A DNA stretch of 64,000 bases from JALORV01 sp963712485 (GTDB lineage Bacteria; Pseudomonadota; Gammaproteobacteria; Burkholderiales; Burkholderiaceae_F): NCBI GenBank assembly GCA_963712485.1, contig CAVQID010000043.1, positions 1-64,000 of the forward strand, read 5' to 3'. Position numbers and translations under genes: made by a program. Shown piece by piece: positions 53,494-63,613 of the stretch (position 1 is its first letter; each line of letters begins with the position of its first letter). Under the pieces are notes generated by a model. It was given only the letters and a program-made list of their open reading frames with translations, was not told the origin of the DNA and searched no databases.

Positions 53494-54924
53494 ATGCGCT
53501 ACCTCTCGACGCGCGGCCGCGCACCCGAGCTCGGCTTCACCGACATTCTGCTGTCGGGCCTCGCGGATGACGGCGGACTTTACGTCCCGTCGCACTACCC
53601 GCGCGTGTCATTGGACGAGCTTGAGGCCTTCCGGTCCCTGTCGTATGCCGACCTCGCGACCGAGATCATTGCTCGCTATGCCACCGATATCCCGCGTGCC
53701 CGTCTCCAGGAACTGTGCCGCGCGACTTACACGCCGGCCGTCTACAGCAATGCGCGCGACGGCAGTGCGCCGGGCGACATCACGCCGCTGCGCTGGCTCG
53801 AGCCCGGGCTGGCGCTGCTGGAACTCTCGAACGGTCCCACGCTCGCCTTCAAGGACATGGCGATGCAGCTGCTCGGGGCGCTGTTCGAGCATGTGCTGCA
53901 CGAGCGCGGCCGGCGGCTGAACATCCTGGGCGCGACATCCGGGGACACCGGATCTGCGGCCGAATACGCGCTGCGCGGCCGGCCGGGCATCAACGTCTTC
54001 ATGCTGTCGCCGCAGGGGCGCATGAGTGCGTTCCAGCGTGCACAGATGTATTCGCTGCAGGACCCCAATATCCACAATCTGGCGGTGGCCGGAACGTTCG
54101 ACGACTGCCAGGACCTCGTCAAGGCCGTCTCCGGTGACCTCGAGTTCAAGGGCCGATGGCAGGTCGGCAGCGTCAATTCGATCAACTGGGGCCGCATCGT
54201 CGCGCAGGTGGTCTATTACTTCCGCGGCTATCTGGCGGCGACGCGACACTCGGGCGAACGCGTGTCGTTCGCCGTGCCGTCAGGCAACTTCGGCAACATC
54301 CTGTCCGGCTGGATCGCGCGCAACATGGGCCTGCCGATCGAAAAGCTGGTGCTCGCGACCAACGAGAACGACGTCCTCGACGAATTGTTCCGCACCGGCC
54401 GCTACCGCGTACGCAGCGGCACCGAAACCCACGCCACCAGCAGTCCATCGATGGACATCAGCAAGGCGTCGAATTTCGAGCGCTACATCTTCGACATCGT
54501 CGGACGCGACCCGACGATCGTCCGCGAGCTGTGGTGGGAAATCGATACGCGCGGCGAGTTTCACCTGGCCGGCACGCCATTCTTCGATGTCATACGGGCC
54601 GGCTGCATGGTCTCCGGCCGGAGCAACCATCTCGACCGACTGCGCACGATCCGCACCGTGGAGCAGCGCTACGGCGTTGTCATCGACCCGCACACGGCCG
54701 ATGGGATCAAGGTCGCTCTCGAGCATCGCGATGCAGCCGTGCCGATGATCTGTCTCGAGACAGCGCTGCCGGCGAAGTTTTCAGAAACGATCGTCGAGGC
54801 GCTCGGACGCGCACCCGAGCGCCCGTCGCGCTTCATCGACATCGAGTCGCTGCCGCAGCGCTATCAGCGCATCGCCGCCGACGTGGACGCCGTCAAGGCA
54901 TGCATTGCGCAGCACGGCGGATGA
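53494..54924 (+). CDS. thrC: Threonine synthase
   Basis: 476 residues starting immediately after the hom stop. The PLP lysine is in NGPTLAFKDMAMQLLGALFE. NILGATSGDTGSAAEYALRG is the phosphate-binding region, followed by FMLSPQGRMSAFQRAQMYSL and VPSGNFGNILSGWIARNMGL. It turns phosphohomoserine into threonine, the last step of the pathway. No thrB is in the window; a homoserine kinase must lie elsewhere. It is the long form typical of proteobacteria. Confidence 0.97.
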   Translation: MRYLSTRGRAPELGFTDILLSGLADDGGLYVPSHYPRVSLDELEAFRSLSYADLATEIIARYATDIPRARLQELCRATYTPAVYSNARDGSAPGDITPLRWLEPGLALLELSNGPTLAFKDMAMQLLGALFEHVLHERGRRLNILGATSGDTGSAAEYALRGRPGINVFMLSPQGRMSAFQRAQMYSLQDPNIHNLAVAGTFDDCQDLVKAVSGDLEFKGRWQVGSVNSINWGRIVAQVVYYFRGYLAATRHSGERVSFAVPSGNFGNILSGWIARNMGLPIEKLVLATNENDVLDELFRTGRYRVRSGTETHATSSPSMDISKASNFERYIFDIVGRDPTIVRELWWEIDTRGEFHLAGTPFFDVIRAGCMVSGRSNHLDRLRTIRTVEQRYGVVIDPHTADGIKVALEHRDAAVPMICLETALPAKFSETIVEALGRAPERPSRFIDIESLPQRYQRIAADVDAVKACIAQHGG

Positions 54925-54931
54925 CGCGTCG

Positions 54932-55426
54932 GTGAAGGCCATCGGCATCATCGGATATTCGAACAGCGGCAAGACCACGCTGATCGAAAAGCTGATTCCC
55001 GAGTTCCGGTCGCGCGGGCTCTCGGTCTCGGCGATCAAAAATGCACATCACGGCTTCGACATGGATCGGCCAGGGAAGGATTCGTTCCGCTATCGGGAGG
55101 CGGGGGCCGGTCAGGTGCTGATTGCCACGGCACTGCGCTGGGCCATGCTGACCGAGACGCCGGCACGCCCCGCAACGCTCGAGGAACTGCTGGCCCGGCT
55201 TGAGCCGTGTGACCTCGTCATCATCGAAGGATTCAAGAGCGAGGGCCACGTTCCGCGCATCGAGGTCCTGCGCACCGGGCAGTCAGAACAACCGATCTTT
55301 CCGCATGACGCCAATGTCATCGCGGTGGCAAGCGACCAGGCGATCGAAGCAACGCTGCCGGTGCTGGACCTCAACGCCCCGGCTAAAATTGCAGACTTCA
55401 TAGCGCAGCGCCTGGGGCTCCCCTGA
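54932..55426 (+). CDS. mobB: Molybdopterin-guanine dinucleotide biosynthesis protein MobB
   Basis: 164 residues from GTG 54,932, 7 bases after thrC. The P loop is IGYSNSGKTTLIEKLIPEF, with KNAHHGFDMDRPGKDSFRYR and DLVIIEGFKSEGHVPRIEVL, a set typical of MobB. MobB binds GTP and aids MobA in making the bis-MGD cofactor. It is followed by moeA with a 1-base overlap (TGATG). It opens the molybdenum cofactor block. Confidence 0.94.
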   Translation: MKAIGIIGYSNSGKTTLIEKLIPEFRSRGLSVSAIKNAHHGFDMDRPGKDSFRYREAGAGQVLIATALRWAMLTETPARPATLEELLARLEPCDLVIIEGFKSEGHVPRIEVLRTGQSEQPIFPHDANVIAVASDQAIEATLPVLDLNAPAKIADFIAQRLGLP

Positions 55427-56616
55427 TGCTGACGGTCGAAGACGCGCTCGCGCGCATTCTGAGCCGCGCGGACCCGGTCGAGGTCCACTCCGTGCCGACG
55501 ATCGAGGCGCACGGGCGCATCCTTGCGGCCGACGTTATCGCCTCACTGGCGGTGCCGCCGCTCGACAACTCGCAGATGGACGGTTACGCGGTGCGCAGCA
55601 TCGACGTGCCAGCGGCCGGCACCACGCTGCCGGTAAGCCAGCGGATTGCGGCGGGCCATGTCGGCGCAGCGCTCGAGCCGAGGTCGGCCGCGCGCATTTT
55701 CACCGGCGCTCCGGTGCCCGCGGGTGCGGACGCGATCGTCATGCAGGAAGCCTGCACGGTGATTAATGGGCGGGTGACCATCAACGAAGTGCCGCAGCGT
55801 GGCGCGTGGATCCGGCCGGCCGGCATGGATATCGCTGCAGGAGACGTCGTGGTCGCTGCCGGTGCGCGGCTGCGTCCGCAGGACGTGGGCCTGATTGCGG
55901 CGGTCGGCGCCGCGCGCGTGACCGTCCATCGGCGTCTGCGCGTTGCCGTCTTCTTCACCGGCGATGAATTGTCGATGCCCGGTGAACCCCTGGCTCCCGG
56001 CTGTATCTACAACTCCAACAGGTTCGTCCTGCGGGCGCTGCTGCAGCGACTGGGGTGCGAGGTGATCGATCTGGGCATCGTTCCCGATGACCGGGCGCGG
56101 ACGCGAGCGGCTTTCGTCGAGGCCGCCGGCAGCGCCGACGTCATCGTCTCGTCGGGCGGTGTATCCGTCGGCGACGAGGATCATGTCAAGCCTGCCGTCG
56201 AAGCGGAGGGTGCACTCGACTTGTGGCAGATCGCGATGAAGCCGGGCAAGCCACTGGCTTTCGGCCATGTGCGCAATGTGCCGTTCATCGGGCTGCCGGG
56301 CAATCCGGTCTCCAGCTTTGTGACCTTCCTGCTCTTTGCGCGGCCTTTCATCCTGAGGCGCCAGGGTGCTCGTTCGACTGACGTGCAGGCTTACAGGCTG
56401 CGGGCCGAGTTCGATTGGCCGCGGCCCGACAAGCGCCGGGAGTTTCTGCGCGTTCGACGTACCGGCGAGGGCGGCGTCGCGTTGTTCGCGACACAGAATT
56501 CCGCGGTACTCAATTCCACCGCATGGGCCGATGGTCTTGTTGATCATCCGGCCGGCGCGACCATCGCCCGTGGTGATACGGTGCGCTATCTGTCCTTTGC
56601 GGATCTGCTTTTCTGA
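55426..56616 (+). CDS. moeA: Molybdopterin molybdenumtransferase MoeA
   Basis: 396 residues. Domain signatures: VPPLDNSQMDGYAVRS, IFTGAPVPAGADAIVMQE, FFTGDELSMPGEPLAPGCIY and SSGGVSVGDEDHVK, followed by GLPGNPVSSFVTFLLFARPF and a C-terminal beta-barrel domain. MoeA inserts molybdate into adenylylated molybdopterin. It lies between mobB and moaD in one operon and is intact. Confidence 0.96.
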   Translation: MLTVEDALARILSRADPVEVHSVPTIEAHGRILAADVIASLAVPPLDNSQMDGYAVRSIDVPAAGTTLPVSQRIAAGHVGAALEPRSAARIFTGAPVPAGADAIVMQEACTVINGRVTINEVPQRGAWIRPAGMDIAAGDVVVAAGARLRPQDVGLIAAVGAARVTVHRRLRVAVFFTGDELSMPGEPLAPGCIYNSNRFVLRALLQRLGCEVIDLGIVPDDRARTRAAFVEAAGSADVIVSSGGVSVGDEDHVKPAVEAEGALDLWQIAMKPGKPLAFGHVRNVPFIGLPGNPVSSFVTFLLFARPFILRRQGARSTDVQAYRLRAEFDWPRPDKRREFLRVRRTGEGGVALFATQNSAVLNSTAWADGLVDHPAGATIARGDTVRYLSFADLLF

Positions 56617-56617
56617 G

Positions 56618-56875
56618 ATGAAGCTCAGCATTCTCTACTTCGCGGCACTTCGGGAGGCCGTGGGCCGGGGGCGCGAAGAGTGCGAGGTGCCCGCCGGCGT
56701 GAACAGCGTCGATACCTTGCGTGAGTGGATGATTGGCCGAGGTGCGCCGTGGTCCGAGGCGTTTCGCAACATGCCGCGAGTGCGTGCCGCGGTCGATCAG
56801 GCGATGGCCCGGCCGGAGACACCGCTGCACGACGGCGCTGAAGTGGCCTTCTTTCCGCCTGTGACCGGCGGGTAG
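56618..56875 (+). CDS. moaD: Molybdopterin synthase sulfur carrier subunit MoaD
   Basis: 85 residues, beginning MKLSILYFAALREAVGRGRE and ending FFPPVTGG. The final Gly-Gly is the thiocarboxylated end that gives sulfur to precursor Z. The fold is ubiquitin-like. It starts one base after the moeA stop and is followed by moaE, its partner subunit. Confidence 0.96.
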   Translation: MKLSILYFAALREAVGRGREECEVPAGVNSVDTLREWMIGRGAPWSEAFRNMPRVRAAVDQAMARPETPLHDGAEVAFFPPVTGG

Positions 56876-56883
56876 GGGCACCT

Positions 56884-57348
56884 GTGGTTCGCGTCCAGCA
56901 CGAGGAGTTCGATGTCAACACGGAGATCGCGCGACTGCGAGCGGGCAACCCGCGCATCGGCGCAATCGCCTGCTTCATCGGTGTCGTGCGCGATCTGAAC
57001 GACGGGACCACTGTCGCGTCGATGACGCTCGAGCACTATCCCGGCATGACCGAGAGGGCGCTGGACGATATCGAATCGCAGGCGCGCCAGCGCTGGGATC
57101 TGTACGACATCGTCGTCGTCCATCGCGTCGGCGAATTGCGCCCGACCGATCCCATCGTGCTCGTGCTGGTGACAAGCGCGCACCGCGGCGAGGCATTCGC
57201 CGCCTGTGAATTCGTCATGGACTACCTGAAGACGGACGCGCCGTTCTGGAAGAAGGAGACCACGCCGACGGGTCAGCGCTGGGTTGACGCGCGCGACAGC
57301 GACGAGACTGCGCGAGAACGCTGGGGTCCGGACGCGAGCGAGACATGA
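56884..57348 (+). CDS. moaE: Molybdopterin synthase catalytic subunit MoaE
   Basis: 154 residues from GTG 56,884. GAIACFIGVVRDLNDG is the conserved start of the fold. SMTLEHYPGMTERALDDIES, VVHRVGELRPTDPIVLVLVT, AHRGEAFAACEFVMDYLKTD and PFWKKETTPTGQRWVDARDS follow, including the catalytic lysine of WKKE. With MoaD it makes molybdopterin. Its stop overlaps the crcB ATG. Confidence 0.96.
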   Translation: MVRVQHEEFDVNTEIARLRAGNPRIGAIACFIGVVRDLNDGTTVASMTLEHYPGMTERALDDIESQARQRWDLYDIVVVHRVGELRPTDPIVLVLVTSAHRGEAFAACEFVMDYLKTDAPFWKKETTPTGQRWVDARDSDETARERWGPDASET

Positions 57349-57740
57349 CCCGGGACGGCCCGCTCGGTTCGGTTTTAATGGCTGTCGCGATTGGCGCGGT
57401 TCTCGGTGCCTGGCTGCGCTGGGCACTGTCGTACTGGCTCAATCCACGCATTGCGCAGCTGCCGCTGGGTACCCTGGCCGCGAATCTGATCGGGGGTTAC
57501 CTGATCGGTGTCGCCGTGGCCGCGTTCGCGGTGCATCCTTCGGTGTCCCCATTTTGGCGGCTGCTTCTCATCACGGGATTCCTCGGCGGGCTGACGACGT
57601 TCTCCACATTCTCGGCGGAGAACGTCGTGCTCCTGCAGGGCGAGCAGTGGGCGGCCGCCTCGCTTCATGTCCTTGCGCACCTCGGGGGCTCGCTCGTGGC
57701 GACCATGGCCGGGATCGTCACCTACCGCGCGTTGGTCTGA
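57345..57740 (+). CDS. crcB: Fluoride ion channel CrcB/Fluc
   Basis: 131 residues, four helices. The family motifs are GTLAANLIGGYLIGVAVAAF and GFLGGLTTFSTFSAENVVLL, whose Asn and phenylalanines line the fluoride pore. It exports fluoride as a dual-topology dimer. It overlaps moaE by 4 bases, so no fluoride riboswitch can sit directly before it; expression probably follows the moa operon. The tail ends TYRALV. Confidence 0.94.
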   Translation: MTRDGPLGSVLMAVAIGAVLGAWLRWALSYWLNPRIAQLPLGTLAANLIGGYLIGVAVAAFAVHPSVSPFWRLLLITGFLGGLTTFSTFSAENVVLLQGEQWAAASLHVLAHLGGSLVATMAGIVTYRALV

Positions 57741-57889
57741 AACGGCGTCGCGAGTGGGGGAGAGAGAGTGACGGCCCGTCAGCAGCCGCCGCTCACACAC
57801 CCACCGGTCGCTGATTTCGTTCCGGGCCGGCATCCGGGCGCGCTACCGATTGACCGGGGCGACTTGCCGTATCCGCCAGTCGGTCCCGA

Positions 57890-60800
57890 TCAGTCGAATG
57901 CGATCGAGTAGACGAGGTCGAGCGCATTGGTGCTGCCGGCGCGCGCTACCAGCGACAACTGCCGGGTCAGGCGGTAATTCAGCGCGACGAAATACTCCGC
58001 GCCTGTGAGCGCCTGCTCAAATGACAGCGAGAGATCGTCGTTGATGCGTTTGCCCACCGCAAGGAAGTCGCCAGCCGCCGAGCCGGATGACGCGCCGCTG
58101 CTGCGCAGTCGGCCGGCGACCGTCTCGCGCGGCAGCAGCGAACCGCTGCTCTGGCCCGGCTGCAGCGTGATCTGATCGATACCGAGGCTGCGCATCAGAT
58201 TGGCGCTGGCGCTGTCCGCCTGCCCCGCGAACAGCGCCGAGGCGGCTGCAGACAGCAGTGCGCGGTCGCTGCCGTCGCTGGCACCGGGCGGACGTCCCAG
58301 AACGAGCCAGTTGAGCTTCTCGGTGTCGGACATCGACGGATCGGAGTGAAGCCGAACGAACGGCCGTTGCGCCGTTCCGCTGATCGCGACGCCGACCTCG
58401 ACCGGCAATCCGGAGCGGACGGCGAGTACGTTGAGTGCCGGGTTGTCGACCGGGCCCTGGAACGTGACGATGCCGCGTTCGATCTTCAGTCGCTGGCCGT
58501 ATCCCGCATAGACGCCGTCGACGGTGCGGACGCTGCCTTCGCCGCGCAGTTGCGAGGGCCGACCGCTGACGTTGAGTACGCCCGCAAGCCGCGCCTCGAG
58601 CCCCGCGCCTTCGATATAGAAGCGTTGGCCGAGGTCGCCCTGTACGTCCAGCGTCACCTCGACCGGCGCAGCGGCAGCGGTCTTCTTCGCGGTGCCGGGG
58701 CGCGTGACAACGACATCAGCGGGCAGGCTGCGAGCGCCGCGAGCGCCGGCGAAGTTGATGTAGGCGCCGTCGACCGTGAGCTTCGCGTAAAGCTCGGCGC
58801 GCGCGGGTGACAGCGTGATGCCGGCATCGCCGGAAACGACCATCCAGCGGTCGGCGCGCTGCAGCACGGGAAGCTGGGTCGCCTGCAATCCGATGCTGCC
58901 GGTCAGCGACCGCAAGGCGATGCGTCCGACGGCCCGCACTTCAAAAGGACGGCTCGAGTTGAGGCCTTCGAGTGCGCGCAGGTCGCCCGGCGCCACCCGC
59001 GGCGTGCCGGCGAAAACCAGTTCGTGGATGACCAGCACGCCGTCTTCGAGCGCCGCGTCGAGCCTGCCATTTTCCAGCCGGACCGCCTGTTCGACCCAGG
59101 CCAGGCGCAACGTCTCACCGCGCAGGGTCCCGGTCGAGGTCGGATCTGCCGGCGTACCGCCGATGATGGCCTTGACCGTCGCACGACCACCGAACTGCAA
59201 GTCGTCGCCGATCAACGGACCGACCCAGCTCAGGTCCGGCAGGTCGGAATCGACGACGACGCGGAAGGGCTGGTTCTGCGCCAGTAGGCGCCCGCCCGGC
59301 AGCATCGGGTCAATATAGGCATCGATTTCCGCATCGATCTTGCCGAGCGCGCGCCCTCGCACATAGATGTTGCCGGTCACGCGATTGTCGACAATGTTCA
59401 GTGCAGCGCCGACGTCGCTGACGCCGATCGGGTTGAGTCCGTCGATGCCGCTGTAGATGTCTCCTCCAGTGCGCTCGATCACGGCGATTCCACTGACGCT
59501 TTCGGCATACGCGAGTTCCCAGCGTCCGGCGAGCGTCAGTGGCACACGGTCGCCGGTGCCGCTTCTCACTGCACGACGCGGCGCGCGCGCCTGCGCATCG
59601 AGTGCCTGCGGTTGCAGGTCTTCGAAGCGGCCCGAGCTGCGCCAACGTCCGTCGGTGCGCGCGACCTCGAACGCGAGGAACCGCATTCCCCGCAACTCGA
59701 AGTTCGCTGGGCCAAGCGCTATCTCGCTGAGCGAAATCACGAGGGGTGCGGGTTCGCGCATCAGCAGTTCGAGCGGCGCGCCGACTTCGGCGGCGGCGAT
59801 CGCGCCGCGCCAGGCCTGGTCGCGGATCCCACCGTTCGCGACCAATCGCACGGGCTGGTTCGCGCCAGTGGCGCCATTGAGTTCGAAGGTGGCGTCCGAC
59901 GTGGTGCCGCGAGCAATCAGCCGCGCGCCTGCCAGTGATTGCTCGGCGCCGCCAGGTGCGGTGTGCCCACTGAGTTCCAGCGACAGCGCGAGCGGCTCAT
60001 CAGCCTTCAGGCCGCCACGGAATGAAGTCATCACATTTGCGACTCGGTGATTGCCGGGCAGGCGCAAGTCGGTGGCCGACGCGTTGCCTTCGACTCGGGC
60101 GACGTCGAGTTCACCGGTCAGCGTGAACTCGGCTCTGACCGATCCGCCATAGCCCGGAACGAGCAGTGCGAGCTCGGGCGCAGCGAGTTCCACGTGCAGC
60201 TGGCGTCCGGCACCCATGCCGCCGCGCGCGGCCAGGCGGGCGTCACCGGACCGCAGCTCGATGTCTGCATCGAGCCGCTGGTTCTCCAGTTGCAGTGAAC
60301 CCTGCCCGGTAATCGGGCGGCCGGCAATGCGACTGTCGGAGAGCGCAAAGCGGGCGCGGCCGTTCACCGGCTCGCCCAGGCGACCATCAAGGGCGAGTGT
60401 GCCGTTGAGTTGCGTGTCGATGCCGCGCACCAGTCGCGATAGATCCAGGCGTGCGAATGAGCCTTCGAGTCGAACAGCCCGGTTGCCGGTCAACTCGATG
60501 CGTCCACGGACGTCGGCGCGTCCGTCGCCCAGACGGAGGCGCGCTTTGTCCAGATCGAGCACCTGGTCGCGGATGCGCGCTTCAAAGTCGGCGTCGAGCG
60601 GCAGGCCGCGCGCGTTGCGGGCGCTGCCGCTGAAGCGCTGTTCGCCGTCCCGGAAACTGTAGGCGAGCTGGCCGGAGATCTCGGTCACCGTCGCGCGCGT
60701 GTGCAGCGTCGACCCATCGATGCCGGAAAACGCCGCGTTCGCGCGCACTCCTTCGGCATTGGACCAACTCATGGTTCCGCTTGCGGACCCGCGCAGGCCC

Positions 60801-61831
60801 TCGGCGCGCTCGATGTCGAGCAGCAGGGTCGCAGCGTTCCATTCGAGCCGTCCGCGCACAGACCGTACCGGGAGGCGATCACCATCGATCGGTCCGGCGG
60901 TGGCGTTGACCGCCGAAAACGGACCGGCGACTGACCATGTATCGCCCGCGCCGGGGCGGGAAGTGAGGTCAGCGCGCGCCTGCAATTGCATCGACGGGAC
61001 ATCGTCGAGCCACAGGGCAGGGTCGAACGAATCGACCTCCGCAATCAGGCGTTCGAGCGGAACGGCGGCGAAGGGGGTCAGTGCGGCACTGGCACGCGCA
61101 CGCGTCGCACTGTCGTCGGCGACAAGTTCAAGCAGCAGCTGCTGCAGCGATCCGCTCGCCACGACATCGGCCTGGATGGCGCGGTCCTGGACGGTGCTGC
61201 CGAGCTGAGCGCGACCTTCGATCGGAAACGGAGGCAGTGCGCCGACGCGCGCCTGACCTCGAATCCGGGTGCGCTCGAATTCGCCGTCGAGTTGCTCGAG
61301 GTCGATCGCCTGCGTGTCCATCCGACCGCTGAGTTCGATCCGCCGGAATACCAGGGGCGTGCCGTTACGCTCGCCCAGCTGTAGCTCAAGGATGGTGGCA
61401 TGGCGCACGATCAGTTCGAACGGCAATGCCAGGGAAGCGGGCGGACTTGCCGGGCCGTCGCCTGCCACCCAGTCGATGCGTATGCGGCGGGCGGAAAGCC
61501 TTTCGATGTCCGCCACTTTCGACCACACGTCCCAGCGACGCGGTTCGACAGCAAGGTCGTCGACATGAATCGACCATGACGCGCGCGCAAACGCGAACTC
61601 GCTGACGCGAAGGCCGCCGGTAATCGAACCGTCGATGCCGCTCACCGTGATGCCCGGCACGATGAGGCTGACGAGCTTCGCCGCAACGCGCAACCCGGAC
61701 GTCGTTGTCGTCATCCACCAGCCGCTCGCCACGACCAGCAGGAGTGTGAGCAGCGCTGCGCCGATCGCCAGCGCGATCTTTACGGGCAGAGTTCGGCGGT
61801 TCGGCGCGACGGAGTGCGGGTCGGAGCTCAT
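57890..61831 (-). CDS. tamB: Translocation and assembly module protein TamB
   Basis: 1,313 residues on the minus strand. An N-terminal anchor (VKIALAIGAALLTLLLVVAS) precedes a very long periplasmic beta-rich region made of AsmA/DUF490-like repeats, such as GLRVSEFAFARASWSIHVDD and LRGSASGTMSWSNAEGVRAN. The C-terminal DUF490 domain includes VDGVYAGYGQRLKIERGIVT, FQGPVDNPALNVLAVRSGLP and GTAQRPFVRLHSDPSMSD. The last part reads LSFEQALTGAEYFVALNYRL. TamB spans the periplasm, works with TamA, and is linked to lipid transport and outer-membrane protein insertion. It starts 6 bases after the tamA stop. Confidence 0.95.
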   Translation of the reverse strand: MSSDPHSVAPNRRTLPVKIALAIGAALLTLLLVVASGWWMTTTTSGLRVAAKLVSLIVPGITVSGIDGSITGGLRVSEFAFARASWSIHVDDLAVEPRRWDVWSKVADIERLSARRIRIDWVAGDGPASPPASLALPFELIVRHATILELQLGERNGTPLVFRRIELSGRMDTQAIDLEQLDGEFERTRIRGQARVGALPPFPIEGRAQLGSTVQDRAIQADVVASGSLQQLLLELVADDSATRARASAALTPFAAVPLERLIAEVDSFDPALWLDDVPSMQLQARADLTSRPGAGDTWSVAGPFSAVNATAGPIDGDRLPVRSVRGRLEWNAATLLLDIERAEGLRGSASGTMSWSNAEGVRANAAFSGIDGSTLHTRATVTEISGQLAYSFRDGEQRFSGSARNARGLPLDADFEARIRDQVLDLDKARLRLGDGRADVRGRIELTGNRAVRLEGSFARLDLSRLVRGIDTQLNGTLALDGRLGEPVNGRARFALSDSRIAGRPITGQGSLQLENQRLDADIELRSGDARLAARGGMGAGRQLHVELAAPELALLVPGYGGSVRAEFTLTGELDVARVEGNASATDLRLPGNHRVANVMTSFRGGLKADEPLALSLELSGHTAPGGAEQSLAGARLIARGTTSDATFELNGATGANQPVRLVANGGIRDQAWRGAIAAAEVGAPLELLMREPAPLVISLSEIALGPANFELRGMRFLAFEVARTDGRWRSSGRFEDLQPQALDAQARAPRRAVRSGTGDRVPLTLAGRWELAYAESVSGIAVIERTGGDIYSGIDGLNPIGVSDVGAALNIVDNRVTGNIYVRGRALGKIDAEIDAYIDPMLPGGRLLAQNQPFRVVVDSDLPDLSWVGPLIGDDLQFGGRATVKAIIGGTPADPTSTGTLRGETLRLAWVEQAVRLENGRLDAALEDGVLVIHELVFAGTPRVAPGDLRALEGLNSSRPFEVRAVGRIALRSLTGSIGLQATQLPVLQRADRWMVVSGDAGITLSPARAELYAKLTVDGAYINFAGARGARSLPADVVVTRPGTAKKTAAAAPVEVTLDVQGDLGQRFYIEGAGLEARLAGVLNVSGRPSQLRGEGSVRTVDGVYAGYGQRLKIERGIVTFQGPVDNPALNVLAVRSGLPVEVGVAISGTAQRPFVRLHSDPSMSDTEKLNWLVLGRPPGASDGSDRALLSAAASALFAGQADSASANLMRSLGIDQITLQPGQSSGSLLPRETVAGRLRSSGASSGSAAGDFLAVGKRINDDLSLSFEQALTGAEYFVALNYRLTRQLSLVARAGSTNALDLVYSIAFD

Positions 61832-61837
61832 GCGCGC

Positions 61838-63613
61838 TCAGAACGCGATCGCGACCGAAAAGTGCACACGGACCTGCTCGAACCGTTCGCCCCAGGCGAC
61901 GTCGACGGCAAGCGGTCCGGCCGGCGTACGCCAGCGAACTCCTACGCCATATCCGAGCGCCGGGTCGAGGTCGCTAAAGCGTGCAGCAGCATCGCCCGCG
62001 TCGACGAAAGCCGCCACGCCCCAATTGCCGCCCCATCGTTCGAGCCACTTCACGTATTCGACCGAACCGACCGCGAGGGCCCGGCCGCCAACGATCGCGC
62101 CACCCTGTTCGACACCGAGGCTTTCGTAGTCGTAACCGCGCACGGTGAGCGCGCCACCCGTGCGGAACAGGAACTTGCTGGGAACGACATCCGTGGATTC
62201 GGCCTGGACCGCGCCGAGCTGGGCCCGCAGTATCAGCGAGTCGCGGGTAGCCACGGGAAAGTACTGGACAATGCTGCCAAAGCCGCGCAAAAAGCCTTCA
62301 TCGACGGCGAATCCGCCGAGGCCGACCGAGCCCTGCAACTGGATCAGGTTGCCGCGTCGCGGGTTCGTGATGTCGTCGACATCGCGACGGGTCCACGTGT
62401 AGGTGGTCGACAGCACATCGAGCGTGATCGGCGGATCCAGCGGAGTCTGGCGACGCTCGTGCTCGAAGTTCACGGTCCACTGCGTTTCGATATTTCGACC
62501 GTCGCGCGGGCCGTTGAGTTTCGACCGTGCTGCGCCAACGCTCCAGCGGTTGATCTGCAGATTTTCGATGTCGGAGTTTTCGACCAGAGCGCCGATGCTG
62601 TCGCGTGCGCCGCCGCGCTGCGGTGGAAAGATCATGTCGGCGTAGGCGAACTGCCCGGTCTGGTCGAGGCGGAACCCCGTCTGCACCAGGTAAGGCCGCC
62701 CGAACGTGATCGACTGCCGATAGACTGCTTCGATATGCGCGCCCGTATTCGTGGCGAAGCCCACGCCGGCCGAGAAACGTCGGGTCAGCGCCTCGCGCAA
62801 CTGCACCTTCAGCGGTGCGTCGCTCGCTGTCGCCGGATTGAGATCCAGCGTCACGACCACGCTGTTGAAATAGGGCGTTTCCTGCAGGGACTGCTGGAAC
62901 TGCACCATCAGCGAGCGGTCGTAGGCCTCGCCGGGCTTGAAGGGGTTGAATCGCTCCACGAGTGCCGCGTCGTGGCGTTCGAGTCCCTCAATATTCAGCG
63001 GACCCACGCGGTATGCCGGCCCGCTGTCGACCTCAAGCTTCAGGACCGCCGAGGCCATCTCGGCATCGACCATCGCGCTTGATTCCGCCACGGTTGCCGC
63101 GGCGAAATCGCGCGCCGTCACGGCAAGCAGCAGGCGATTCTTCGCCGCCTCCCAGTCGGCACTGCGGAACGGTGCACCGACCGGCAGGCTCCAGTCACGG
63201 CGCAATGCGGCCGCGCGCTCGGCGAGTGCCGGGCCGGCCAGTTCGCCGGCAAAACTGATTTCGACGGCCGTGACCGTCGTCAGGCGACCTGGTTCGACGA
63301 GAAGGCGATAACGCGGCACCTTGGCCGGGTTGGGCTCGAAACGAACGCTCGGCGCAAAGTAGCCCTCGGTGGCGAGGACTTCGATGGCAGCGCGCTCGGC
63401 GCGCCTCAGCTCTCGCTCTTCGTCGGCTTCGTCCGCCTGCGGAGCAAGCCGGAAGCGCGCCAGGGCCTCGTTGAGTGCATCGGCGAGACGGCCACTGACA
63501 CCCGCCGCAGTAACCAGGCGCACGCTGTCATCCTCCGCGGTCGGCTGCTGGGCCGGTGCGCCGAGGGGAAGGCCAAGCAGGAGGACGAGCGTTGCCAGCA
63601 GTCGGGGGCGCAC
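61838..63613 (-). CDS. tamA: Translocation and assembly module outer-membrane protein TamA
   Basis: About 591 residues from the GTG at 63,613, giving a signal peptide RPRLLATLVLLLGLPLGAPA. Three POTRA domains follow (about 35-270, for example EVLATEGYFAPSVRFEPNPA and AYRVGPLNIEGLERHDAALV). A 16-strand Omp85 barrel ends GPLAVDVAWGERFEQVRVHF with a terminal Phe. The L6 motif region includes FRTGGALTVRGYDYESLGVE (the VRGY signature). TamA inserts in the outer membrane and pairs with TamB. An upstream in-frame start at 63,700 lacks a signal peptide at its beginning. Confidence 0.93.
   Translation of the reverse strand: MRPRLLATLVLLLGLPLGAPAQQPTAEDDSVRLVTAAGVSGRLADALNEALARFRLAPQADEADEERELRRAERAAIEVLATEGYFAPSVRFEPNPAKVPRYRLLVEPGRLTTVTAVEISFAGELAGPALAERAAALRRDWSLPVGAPFRSADWEAAKNRLLLAVTARDFAAATVAESSAMVDAEMASAVLKLEVDSGPAYRVGPLNIEGLERHDAALVERFNPFKPGEAYDRSLMVQFQQSLQETPYFNSVVVTLDLNPATASDAPLKVQLREALTRRFSAGVGFATNTGAHIEAVYRQSITFGRPYLVQTGFRLDQTGQFAYADMIFPPQRGGARDSIGALVENSDIENLQINRWSVGAARSKLNGPRDGRNIETQWTVNFEHERRQTPLDPPITLDVLSTTYTWTRRDVDDITNPRRGNLIQLQGSVGLGGFAVDEGFLRGFGSIVQYFPVATRDSLILRAQLGAVQAESTDVVPSKFLFRTGGALTVRGYDYESLGVEQGGAIVGGRALAVGSVEYVKWLERWGGNWGVAAFVDAGDAAARFSDLDPALGYGVGVRWRTPAGPLAVDVAWGERFEQVRVHFSVAIAF

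Noticed and set aside
57741..57889. Fluoride riboswitch or small gene next to crcB
   Set aside because: crcB overlaps moaE, so no leader is possible before it. The gap after crcB has no structure or ORF that I can support.
58346..62402. Long plus-strand open frames opposite tamA and tamB
   Set aside because: They are antisense frames of GC-rich coding sequence, without ribosome-binding sites or family resemblance.
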